Shown here: positions 1 through 7,208 of the stretch, piece after piece
How positions within the stretch are numbered: position 1 is the stretch's first letter
Layout: each line of letters starts with the position of its first letter
Assembly: GCA_003118195.1 (NCBI GenBank)
Contig: BEXV01001717.1
Coordinates: 26,154-36,516, forward strand
DNA length: 10,363 nucleotides
Reading direction: 5' to 3'
From: Hemicentrotus pulcherrimus
Lineage: Eukaryota > Echinodermata > Echinoidea > Camarodonta > Strongylocentrotidae
Notes under the pieces: model-generated
Seen by the model: the letters and a program-made list of their open reading frames with translations, nothing else
Databases searched by the model: none
Told to the model about the DNA's origin: nothing
Program-made: the position numbers and the translations under genes

Positions 1-24
<24 letters not shown>
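1..24. repeat. TA dinucleotide microsatellite
   Basis: Twelve TA units open the window, and the array may continue to the left. It lies in the intron downstream of the 52 bp PACS exon. Confidence 0.95.
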
Positions 25-31
<7 letters not shown>

Positions 32-583
32 CTATCAACTCTAAGAGCAATTGTGGGGGATATGCATTAGCCAGAATGTGAAACAGAGCAGCACTTTAAG
101 TGACAACAATGGAGTTGCTTGAGTTTAAGTCCTTCTATTCACCCTTCCTCCCCCCTCCCAACTCAAATCTGTGTACATTTTTTTTGACACGCTGTTACGC
201 CAAGTATGTTTTATACAATTTAATTTCTCTCTTTCTTTGCACAAGTGTTTTTAATTTATTCTAGAAGACTAGAACCAAGAAACTGGGTGAACAGAAATAA
301 AATTCTCAAAACAAGACGACTCTGTCACAAAACAAGACAATAGAACACATACCTTCATTATAGGTACTTTCCTATGTTGTAGCAAGCTAACGAAACTAAA
401 ATGTTGTTGTACTACTTCAATTTCTAATCAAATGATTGCTTGTCTACCTCTATAGGTACATGTGTAAATGCATATTTTCACACTAGCTTGCTACAAACAG
501 ACAGTATTAGGGCTTGACAAAAACAAAGAAGAAATTTTTATTTTGACAAAGTCAAATTCTATTAACCAGTTTGAAGCACTCAC
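25..583 (-). other. Intron of the PACS gene (3' end outside window)
   Basis: This is non-coding sequence downstream (in the transcript) of the donor at 583-582. It is AT-rich with a C-rich patch near 145-160. It holds the foldback at 377-496 and a short direct repeat of aaaacaagac near 310 and 330. I see no exon with flanking splice sites and PACS-like coding potential in it. Confidence 0.7.
377..496. repeat. Foldback with 13 bp perfect inverted repeats
   Basis: TTGTAGCAAGCTA at 377-389 is matched by its exact reverse complement at 484-496. The loop of 94 bp contains no gene. Similarity continues imperfectly for about 8-10 bp outside the arms. It may be a small non-autonomous DNA transposon or a remnant of one, but no target site duplication is clear. 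Confidence 0.5.
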
Positions 584-635
584 CTGCAATGGCCACTGCT
601 CCTAATGCTGAACTTGGGGGACCAATTAAAACATT
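584..635 (-). CDS. PACS: PACS family sorting protein, exon 6 of 6 in window (gene continues beyond)
   Basis: This short 52 bp exon enters in phase 0 after tattttag and leaves in phase 1 at gtgagt. It reads NVLIGPPSSALGAVAIA plus one base of a split glycine codon. Joined to exon 5 it gives 'FIS-NVLIG', aligning with the 'F(I/V)GVVKVG' end of the conserved block in vertebrate PACS proteins. The rest is a small, Ser/Ala/Gly-rich stretch where the family turns into a variable, low-complexity linker, so identification rests on the junction, the phase and the two good splice sites rather than on the sequence itself. The remaining C-terminal exons, including the last conserved block and the stop codon, must lie to the left of position 1. 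Confidence 0.75.
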
Positions 636-969
636 CTAAAATAAACGAAAATAAACAAACAAAATGAGCAGTGTATGAGAATTATATTACTATAATTAAG
701 AAGGAGCATGATCATGAAGTGATATGTTTTACATTTTTGTTACAAAATGCAAGATTGCAAGATTTTGAAAAACTCAGTGAAGAAAAGAAGAAAAAAAGGA
801 TCATCTCAGAATTCCATTTGATCTAGATCTCATAATGTGAAAGGAAAGTTAACATCTTCCACATACACAACAATGAATCTTGCTGAATTGGTTAGAATTC
901 ACACAACATATTTTCTTTATTTTATAAAAGCACATTCATTATTAAAAAAACAATGGGATTTCTACTTAC

Positions 970-1118
970 ACTAATGAATGGAACAAATTTCTGGCAAGAT
1001 TCATCATCAGATCCCCTTAATTTACATGTGAGCATCACCTCTCCGATCGGCAAGCCAAGACTCGTGGTAGCACCAGACAGATATTTCTCCACACGATTCG
1101 CTATCTCTCGCTTATCAC
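970..1118 (-). CDS. PACS: PACS family sorting protein, exon 5 of 6 in window
   Basis: This 149 bp exon enters in phase 1 after catatttacag and leaves in phase 0 at a gtaagt donor. With the split glycine it reads G-DKREIANRVEKYLSGATT, then SLGLPIGEVMLTCK, then LRGSDDESCQKFVPFIS. The PACS signature is strong: 'I..R(I/V).(Q/K)Y(I/L).GA', 'LPI(A/G)E.MLT.(K/R)' and the acidic 'DE(E/D)S.QKF(I/V)PF(I/V)'. The 'SDDESCQKF' stretch contains serines in an acidic context that would suit casein kinase 2, but this is inference. An open frame on the same strand running to 922 is this exon plus intron read-through and should not be used for the end. Confidence 0.93.
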
Positions 1119-1479
1119 CTGTAAATATGGTGGAGAACAGAGTTCCCATATTGAGGCTTGAAAACTAAATCAAGTTTCAACCTACATTAATAAGAATTAC
1201 AATGCGGATTGAACATGTGCTGTAGATGTGTCTCTTGACAGCCAAAAGGGCCTTAACTCTGTGCTAATGTATATAAGTTAATGCCATTTTGGTTGGCAGT
1301 TATCGGTAGATATATCTTTTTTGTCCAGGTTAAGGGTTATTGTTAAGGAATAATACTAATAAAGTTAAAAAAATATATTTAAAAAATCATGCATTATTTC
1401 TATCCTATCTGATTTGTTAATCATTTATTTGTCCCTTAACTGCAATACAACCATACTGGCACATTAACCAAATCTTCCT

Positions 1480-1531
1480 ATTGCAAAAGTCCAACATGTT
1501 TTGTTGTTGGAAAAACGGGACTAATAGCAAT
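1480..1531. repeat. Small imperfect foldback
   Basis: ATTGC-aaa-AGTCC at 1480-1492 pairs with GGACT-aata-GCAAT at 1518-1531. Inside it, ccaaca and tgttgg (1491-1510) form a second short stem. The arms may extend weakly outward to about 1441 and 1560. It could be a degraded MITE; no duplicated target is evident. Confidence 0.4.
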
Positions 1532-1735
1532 TTTCTGGCTGGCAGCTATGTAGTAATACAATCGTTTCATGGGGCCACTCAATACAGCTGTTGAGAGGTA
1601 GAGGTAATTATTATGTAATCCCAGACATTGACTCACCCTGGTAATTCCATGAAAAATTAAGTACTTTAACTTTAATTTAATTAGACCATTACTTAGAAGT
1701 GGCTGTAAAGTGGCAGTAAAGAAGAAATGAACACT

Positions 1736-1970
1736 TCAAAAGAATGGAGGATATATATACAGAAAGAGTGGGAGCAAGGAAGAGGCAGAGAGTGAGATCA
1801 AGAAACAAAAGAAAATGAGAGGAGAGAGAGAGAGAGTAAGGAACTGAAAGAGGGTGAGACAAAGATAAAGAGACAGAGATAGAGATAAAGATAAAGATAA
1901 AGAGACAAAGATAGAGAGATAGAGATACAGTGAGAAAGAGACAGACAAAACCCAAGACAATTAAGGAGGA

Positions 1971-2018
<48 letters not shown>

Positions 2019-2100
2019 CGCGAGCGTGTGGGATGGAGATGGAGAGGGGGGAGGGGAAGGAGATGAAATTTATGACAGAGAAAAAGTGAAAGAGAAAGAT

Positions 2101-2137
<37 letters not shown>
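1736..2137. repeat. GA-rich homopurine tract with two (GA)n microsatellites
   Basis: About 400 bp of the plus strand is nearly all purine, with few interruptions. It includes uninterrupted or nearly uninterrupted GA runs at 1974-2018 and 2103-2137, the second followed by a short GT run to 2145, and an earlier hexanucleotide-like block of agataa/agagat units around 1861-1930. In the PACS transcript the tract reads as polypyrimidine (CU-rich) and lies more than 600 bp from the exon 5 acceptor. Confidence 0.95.
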
Positions 2138-2139
<2 letters not shown>

Positions 2140-2262
2140 TGTGTGCAAATTAACTTTGCTTGTAATTGTAAGTCTTATGAGCTCAGTACACTGCAAAAAC
2201 AGGTAATTTTTGCTTCTCTTATCTTTAATGTTGAGATATAAAGATGGTTAAAACAGCCTTAC

Positions 2263-2373
2263 CTGCAGCCTCTTTCTCTGATTTTTCCCAGACTTCCTTC
2301 CAGAAGGAGTCTTGGAATAATGAGTTGTATCTTGTATCGACTGAACTCAAGTATTTGGCCACGGAGTTGTTAC
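2263..2373 (-). CDS. PACS: PACS family sorting protein, exon 4 of 6 in window
   Basis: This 111 bp exon enters and leaves in phase 1, with a ctttgcag acceptor and a gtaagg donor. With the split glycine from exon 3 it reads G-NNSVAKYLSSVDTRYN, then SLFQDSFWKEVWEKSEKEAA. It matches the very conserved PACS segment 'G.(H/N)PVA(R/K)YL.SVD.RY...F.D..W(R/K)', in which 'VA.YL.SVD.RY' is the most recognisable string. After the Trp-Lys-Glu the chain becomes a lysine- and glutamate-rich, variable linker, as in other family members. A run-on open frame on the same strand (down to 2225 and up to 2506) is this exon plus read-through into introns, so the splice sites, not that frame, set the limits. Confidence 0.92.
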
Positions 2374-3338
2374 CTGCAAAGAAAACAGTATAGAAATGTA
2401 AAGTAATTGTATTCCTACTGACATTTAATTTCTTATTTACATCCTTGATAACAAACATAATCAGTAATTCAATGATAGCACAAAAAAGGACCTTTTCTTC
2501 TCGCATAGTTTAGTTTTACAAAATGTCTGTGAAAAGTTGATACAATGGTCGATACAACATTCACATTCACTTTTTCATTATCTACATACAGCTAACACAT
2601 GGTCAAACTCGTATATAAAAATCACTCAAGGCAAATGAGTAAAATTCTGTCAGAAAAACGGTCTTTAAAACAGGTCCTTGCAAGGTCTCTTCTTTAATGG
2701 TTCTTTACAAAGAAATGTTCTAGGTAAATGAAAAAAGGCTGTTTCCAGACAGGCAAAGTTGCTCAGAAGGGTTCTACTATATTGTCCAGAGCCCACCAAG
2801 GCACAGACGAAGCACAGCCAGCAGATGTATTTTTCCAGGAAGCTGCATTCTAACACTTTACATTTATTTGATGGCATCTACATCTATCATTCACAATGAT
2901 AGGCCCCAATTTTGTTTCTACATTATTTCTTGATTCTTTCATTACAAAACAGGGCTTACAAATTTAGCAGTTGGTAGGTGCCACTAGGCTAAATAAATTC
3001 TGCCATTAAACCTTTAAAGCCCCACTGCACTACTTATAGCTACTTGCGCCCTCTATATAGCAAACAATGCCTAAGCAGTGACTGTTAGTCCCCCATGGTC
3101 CCCTTTTTCTTATATTAATAATTGAGAGCTGATTTGATGAGATATTCACCGGTCAAGGACCATGCAGGGAGGTCTAATCCCTCCTGGCCAAACTAGAAGT
3201 GCAGATAGGCTTTAAAAGCAATCAAAGATCCCTGGCTTTCAACCTCAAGCTAATAAAGAGCTCTGGTAAACTATTTGACCTAATTTGTGTTTGCACCCAA
3301 CTACAAGGTACACAACATTCAGTCTACCATTAACTCAC
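2374..3338 (-). other. PACS intron between exons 3 and 4
   Basis: This 965 bp intron has a GT donor at 3338-3337 and an AG acceptor at 2375-2374 on the minus strand. It is mostly AT-rich unique-looking sequence, with the TTAA-flanked element at 3018-3211. The 70-codon open frame at 2665-2877 on the minus strand has no family resemblance I can see and no supporting splice context. Confidence 0.85.
3018..3211. mobile_element. MITE-like element flanked by TTAA
   Basis: A 194 bp segment is bounded on both sides by TTAA (3014-3017 and 3212-3215). Its ends are inverted: agccccactgcac at 3018-3030 and, read on the other strand, agcctatctgcac from 3211 to 3199, identical at 10 of 13 positions. Internally, the block around 3090-3108 (cccccatggtcc) is again mirrored by the block at 3157-3175 (ggaccatgcaggga), so the whole element can fold back. 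It has no coding capacity. TTAA target duplication is typical of piggyBac-type transposition, so a non-autonomous piggyBac-like MITE is the best reading. The terminal bases do not match the usual piggyBac CCC start, and the family is not identified. Confidence 0.6.
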
Positions 3339-3493
3339 CTGTTGGGACAATGTAAAATTTGACATAGTTGAGCCATTCTGATGATTTGGCTGAGAACTGC
3401 TCAACGTAGGGCTTGAGGACGGAGCCAATGTAGCTATCACTCCCGCAGACGCCGATCTTGATGGGAGACAAGACTCTGGCATTATGATTGCAG
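3339..3493 (-). CDS. PACS: PACS family sorting protein, exon 3 of 6 in window
   Basis: This 155 bp exon enters in phase 2 after catttag and leaves in phase 1 at a gtgagt donor. It reads CNHNARVLSPIKIGVCGS, then DSYIGSVLKPYVEQFSAK, then SSEWLNYVKFYIVPT. The family hallmarks are clear: the 'CN.N' start, a 'P(V/I)KI.V.G...Y....L' strand-turn-helix, 'VEQ....(S/T)..WL.Y..F.I.P' and the beginning of the 'PLG' turn. It is the largest exon here and, with exon 5, the most secure part of the identification. The 'IKIGVCG' glycine-containing strand looks like part of an alpha/beta fold, but I do not infer catalytic activity: PACS proteins are known as adaptors, not enzymes. Confidence 0.92.
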
Positions 3494-4436
3494 CTAAATG
3501 ATCAAACAAAAGATGAGAAAAACAAAAGGTTTGAAAATGTTGACAGTTCTGATGAAAGTCCTTGTAAAGATTGAATACTAGGTTTCTTCAAAAAACTTAT
3601 TTCATTTTGTAGTAGTTGCAAACTTCTTAGGATATATGTGCATCTCGTAAATTTGGTTTGAACTATAATTATCACCATCATTTTGTTTTATTTCTATTGG
3701 TTGACGTACAGACTTATAATGTAATTGTGAAGTCTCAGTGACATTTTTGGGGGGAGTTATAAAGCATATGAAAGTATAAACAATACACACATTACATCGG
3801 AACAGCTACGGAAGTTTAATTTTCATAAGTGTCATCATGATCAAACGTCATGAAGACTCTGAGAATGAGTCAAAAATATGTGACTGAATAAATATACAGT
3901 TGAAATTAATCAGTATGACGCACTATAAATCACTCTCTTTCTGATAATCAAACATGTGAAAGACTTTTGACATTCATAGACTCATGCCATTGTGAATGAA
4001 ACCTACCTTTGCATATGAGCACAGGTTTATAATTTGATGAAATCAAATTATGACTATTGTGAATGAAGGTCATAATATATTCCTCATAATGGATAATGAT
4101 TACCGTTAATCTGTGTTTAATGATTGGTACATTTATGTTTTTGTACAATGTCAGAGTACTTTTAAAACCTTGTGTGAAGTGTTGATCATTTACAAATGTG
4201 ATTAAACAGAGAATTGCAACCAATGTCAAATAGGTATTACACTTTGGATATATATATAGAATATTGAAGATTTAACATCATTGAAAGTATTTTTTTTTTT
4301 GTCTATGAAAGTTTCAAAAATTTTGCGAGGGGTCTACCTCCACAAAAATTCATGCTACAAAACAATAATTGTTCACAAAACTAACACTAAATTTTCAAAT
4401 TTTACAGTTACAACAATGTTTTCCTTGGAGACTTAC
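3494..4436 (-). other. PACS intron between exons 2 and 3
   Basis: This 943 bp intron has GT at 4436-4435 and AG at 3495-3494 on the minus strand. It is AT-rich. Apart from the palindrome near 4029 and a run of ten T at about 4291-4301, I see nothing distinctive. The minus-strand open frames at 3602-3790 and 3948-4229 look like chance readings. Confidence 0.85.
4029..4051. repeat. Perfect 10 bp palindrome with 3 nt loop
   Basis: ATAATTTGAT at 4029-4038 is followed by GAA and its exact reverse complement at 4042-4051. A 12 bp direct repeat, attgtgaatgaa, lies on either side at 3989-4000 and 4056-4067. It is AT-rich and may be a chance hairpin. Confidence 0.6.
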
Positions 4437-4543
4437 AATTTTTGTATTTTGTGTACAATGAACTGGATAGTAGCCTCCACGTCTGCTGCTGTACCCGTCT
4501 TAACGATGCTTATCCTCGTTCCTTGTAAGCACTGGGCAATGAA
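4437..4543 (-). CDS. PACS: PACS family sorting protein, exon 2 of 6 in window
   Basis: This 107 bp exon enters in phase 0 after gtttacag and leaves in phase 2 at a gtaagt donor. It reads FIAQCLQGTRISIVKTG, then TAADVEATIQFIVHKIQK, with two bases left for a split Phe codon. It continues the previous exon directly: in PACS proteins the 'LVN...GQ' motif is followed by a leucine-rich stretch, a short strand and a 'ADV/I...(I/V)..IQ(R/K)' helix, all visible here. The split codon joins exon 3 to give KIQK-F-CNHN, matching the family's 'RIQRYCNCN' junction. The continuity shows that no exon is missing from the 5.4 kb intron upstream. The longer open frame on the plus strand over this interval is only its antisense shadow. 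Confidence 0.9.
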
Positions 4544-4635
4544 CTGTAAACGATACAGATAAAAGAGGAGCAAACAATTATAAATCCAAGTTTCACAGAG
4601 GAACATGACATCAACAGAAATCAGCTACAGACTGA

Positions 4636-4830
4636 ATTTCTGATTCAAATCAAATCATTTCAAATTCAAATCATTTATTCACTCAATATAAAAACAGATA
4701 CATAGAATTGCATACATGTATAACAAATATAAAAAGATGGACATAGTAAAATCAGAAGATGACAACACAAATAACATAAATTGAGTGGGAATCAGATTAA
4801 AGATCTATTTAAAGATCTTATACAGTAGGC
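4636..4830 (-). mobile_element. Probable 3' end of a LINE retrotransposon
   Basis: Read on the minus strand, the segment ends in an AATAAA-like stretch (gtgaataaatgatttg) followed by imperfect repeats of a TTTGAA/TTTGAT-type unit (plus-strand 4636-4672). AT-rich 3' untranslated sequence with short tandem tail repeats is typical of 5'-truncated CR1/L2-type LINE copies in invertebrates. No reverse transcriptase coding sequence remains. The 5' limit near 4830 is a guess, placed where the duplicated taaagatct motif (4798-4820) occurs. Confidence 0.4.
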
Positions 4831-4925
4831 TTGCGGGTGCACCATGTGAGAGAGAGGGAGGATTGAGGAGTCCTGAAAAAGACTCTCATAAATCTTTCTC
4901 GAGGGTTTGTAGTCCTTGTGAATTT

Positions 4926-4950
4926 GACCCCCCCCATCCCCCCCAAAAAA
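4926..4950. repeat. C-rich and A-rich homopolymer runs
   Basis: Two runs of C (about eight each, split by 'at') are followed directly by a run of A, next to the CpG-dense patch. Confidence 0.8.
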
Positions 4951-4969
4951 ACGAATGGACTTGATTAAC

Positions 4970-5106
4970 GGTTAGCGAGCTCGGGTTCGCAAAACAGACC
5001 GAAGCTGTTCTCGCTTCGGTTTCGCATATGTTGCAAACACGTGATTGATTCGGTCGCATTGTCCGTAGTCGTATTTTACCTGATTGGCCGCGAGTCAAGC
5101 CACGAG
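4970..5106. other. CpG-dense patch with CCAAT-type and E-box motifs
   Basis: I count about 15 CpG dinucleotides in roughly 140 bp, while the rest of the window has very few. It contains a CACGTG E-box near 5038-5043, a TGATTGG (reverse CCAAT) motif near 5080-5086, and a hairpin at 4998-5020. Such a combination could be an internal promoter or enhancer, but a younger inserted repeat that has not yet lost its CpGs would look the same. No TATA box or adjacent first exon is visible. An open frame of 76 codons across it on the minus strand has no recognised similarity. Confidence 0.35.
4998..5020. repeat. 8 bp stem, 7 nt loop hairpin
   Basis: ACCGAAGC at 4998-5005 and GCTTCGGT at 5013-5020 are perfect reverse complements around the loop tgttctc. 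A G-T pair can extend the stem by one. No T-run follows on either strand, and a terminator is not expected here. Confidence 0.7.
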
Positions 5107-5546
5107 AAAGACACAAAGTCTTGTCAGGCTACACTCCCTTTAAGTGATAATGTCTGAAGTACAGTGTATGTTCTAATTCAGCATATCTTGCTAATCTTTT
5201 AGACATCGCAATCTGATCATGAATAATTCACTGGGTAATCGCATAATCTCTCTCTCTCTCTAATCGTCCATCTTAGTTTACCTACGAGCAGCGCTGCTGG
5301 TTATTCCTCAGTATGAGCCATTCATGAAATTATAATGAGGGGTAATTTTAGATCGTGCTTGGGGAATGAATACTTCATGGCCGCTTGGAATACTGCCTTT
5401 ACCCTTCTATACAGTCTGTTTGCCTCCCTCCTACACAATATTTTCAATTACTCATTTACTGGTTTCAGAGATAATACACACACGTTGATTTTGCCTTATT
5501 GGTACAAGGGCACATGAATAATGAGTATTTTCACTGCGACTATATA

Positions 5547-5804
5547 GAGGAAGGTGTATTAGCAGGAAGAAAGGAGAAGAGGAGGTGGGGGAGAGTAGGT
5601 AGGGGAGATGGGATGGAAGCAAAGAAGGTATTGAGAGATAGGAAAAGAGACAGATAGACATAGAGACATGAGGAGAAAGAGAGAGAGAGAGAGAGAGACG
5701 GAGAGAGGAGAGAGAGAGAGAGACGGGGAGAGAGAGAGGGGGAGAGAGATGGAGAGAGACAGAGAGGGAGAGAGAGAGAGAGAGAGGGGGGGGCGAGGCG
5801 GGGG
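5547..5804. repeat. Second GA-rich homopurine tract
   Basis: The first half is irregular purine-rich sequence (gga, aga, ggt units) and the second, from about 5673, is dense GA repeat with scattered C and short G runs. It ends in a G-rich stretch near 5786-5803. Open frames over it give Ser/Leu/Pro or Arg/Glu strings and are not genes. In the PACS transcript it is polypyrimidine, far from any splice site. Confidence 0.95.
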
Positions 5805-6936
5805 CAAATGGAACAAAAGTTTGCCCTCAAAATGCCTGATGGAAGCTCTTTTGATGAGTATGAACGACATCGAGAGCTGACAACCTGGAAAGCTTTCATT
5901 ACCGCACTACTTTCTCATAATTGCTCAATTTGGATAAGTTGCTTTTCCTGTCTTGTCTATCAAATTATTGCAACAATTGTGAATGTCATGCACCTCTGGA
6001 TCATGGATTCCCTGTCTTATTTTTAGCACAGCTTAACTCCCCAATAAAAATGATAATCAAGATAAAAAGGTTCCTTTTTGTACCATCAATGTCATAAAAG
6101 GGAAATTAAATCAAACACTATCTACACAGAGATAATATAAATAGCAGAGCATTTCAAAGACAATGAGGCCCTAATAGATAAGGAGGGAATTGTAGATTCA
6201 GTATATAAAAAAAATAAAAAAAACTTTGGAGTTTTGGGGGCAAAGTCTAAAAACATCATCTAGGTAATAAAATCATAAAAAGTCAATATAAAAACAATCA
6301 ATCAACATTTCAGCTGACACAAATTGGAAAATTATGACTCTGGAACGTTATCAAAGGACAAATTCACGGGCAGAAAGATGAATGCCACAATAGGACTTGT
6401 CCTCTATGTTTTGACATTGAAAGACTATTGCATCTGTCTGGCAGCTGGTGTGTCATGTGACATTTCATTCACATGTAAAAACACCTGTTTGCATTCATTG
6501 AGTAAGGAGGCAACATTACAGGTGGAAATATGAATGTGTTCATATACAGGCTCAAACCAAGATCAAACAGAGTATAAGCATTGTTCCTTTAGTACACTTG
6601 ACTTAGAAAAAACTGATGCTGGGATCACAGTCTGATCATTTAAACTTAAGACCTAATTTTTCACCTATTTTTAAGCCAGACTTTGGTTAAAATTCTAGTA
6701 GAATATGGGCCTAAATAAAGTATGCTTACAATTGGCCTTAAAGTACAGGTAAAATAAATAAACAACAAAATATTCATAGACACTATGTCACCCTGTAAAG
6801 CTATAAAATATCAAATCATAATGCCAACTCTTTGTGCCACCATCAAACTGGTCTCAAAAGATCTTCACTGAGATCAAATTTCCAACATACCCTCTTTCGG
6901 TTTGAGAAGGAGAAACTAACAGATCATAGAAAAGAT

Positions 6937-7208
6937 TGTAATAATAATAATATTAATAATAATCTTTTAAAGTCCACTCCAAATTTTATTAAGTTAAACC
7001 GAAAAAGGAAATTCTTTTTGCACAATCGATCGTGAGCCCGGCAGCCACTGAGCAGCACCAGATAGACGTTGCTCTATCCCTTATTGTTGAACGCCAAACA
7101 AGCAACTCCCGTCTTTTAACATCTTTTGGTATGACGCGGCCGGGGTTCAAACCTACGACCTCCCAGCTGTGAGGCGGATGCTCTACTGACTGAGCCAACA
7201 CACCGGTA
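6937..7208 (-). mobile_element. tRNA-derived SINE
   Basis: On the minus strand, starting near 7208, the sequence has a polymerase III A box (tggctcagtcagtagagca, plus coordinates 7179-7197) and a B box (ggtttgaacccc, 7142-7153) at tRNA-like spacing, with a CTCACAG loop where a tRNA-Val-like anticodon loop would be. The acceptor and T stems do not pair well (GGTGTGT against CCGCGTC), so it is not a working tRNA gene. A tRNA-unrelated body follows (7134 down to about 7020), then AT-rich sequence and a tail of ATT repeats near 6940-6963. That order is the usual SINE layout. Clear target site duplications were not found, so the 3' limit is approximate. Confidence 0.75.
6938..6964. repeat. TAA/ATT microsatellite
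   Basis: About eight imperfect TAA units make the likely tail of the SINE. It sits inside an inverted pair, aaaagatt and aatctttt, at about 6931-6938 and 6961-6968. Confidence 0.8.

Larger units (their letters stand above)
1119..2262 (-). other. PACS intron between exons 4 and 5
   Basis: This 1144 bp intron has GT at 2262-2261 and AG at 1120-1119 on the minus strand. It contains the GA-rich tract at 1736-2137 and a small foldback at 1480-1531. The open frames on both strands between 1689 and 2241 consist of Ser/Leu or Arg/Glu strings made by GA repeats and are not genes. Confidence 0.85.

Noticed and set aside
953..1168. 71-codon plus-strand open frame
   Set aside because: It is the antisense of PACS exon 5.
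1689..2241. Overlapping open frames on both strands of 74 to 132 codons
   Set aside because: They are Ser/Leu or Arg/Glu strings produced by GA repeats and have no real protein composition.
2665..2877. 70-codon minus-strand open frame with several cysteines
   Set aside because: It lies inside an intron, has no recognisable domain, and its length is within chance expectation.
4281..4562. 93-codon plus-strand open frame
   Set aside because: It is the antisense of PACS exon 2 plus flanking intron.
5540..5899. Open frames across the second GA tract
   Set aside because: They are low-complexity products of the GA repeat, as above.
5808..6026. Plus-strand frame beginning MEQKFALKMPDGSSFDEY
   Set aside because: The first 30 residues look protein-like, but I recognise no family and see no supporting splice sites, and a 72-codon frame is expected by chance in a window this size.
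6644..6741. A second TTAA-bounded segment
   Set aside because: The ends match at only about 6 of 10 positions, and TTAA is common in AT-rich DNA.
7134..7208. A functional tRNA-Val-like gene on the minus strand
   Set aside because: The acceptor and T stems do not pair and a SINE-type body and tail follow, so it is a tRNA-derived SINE.
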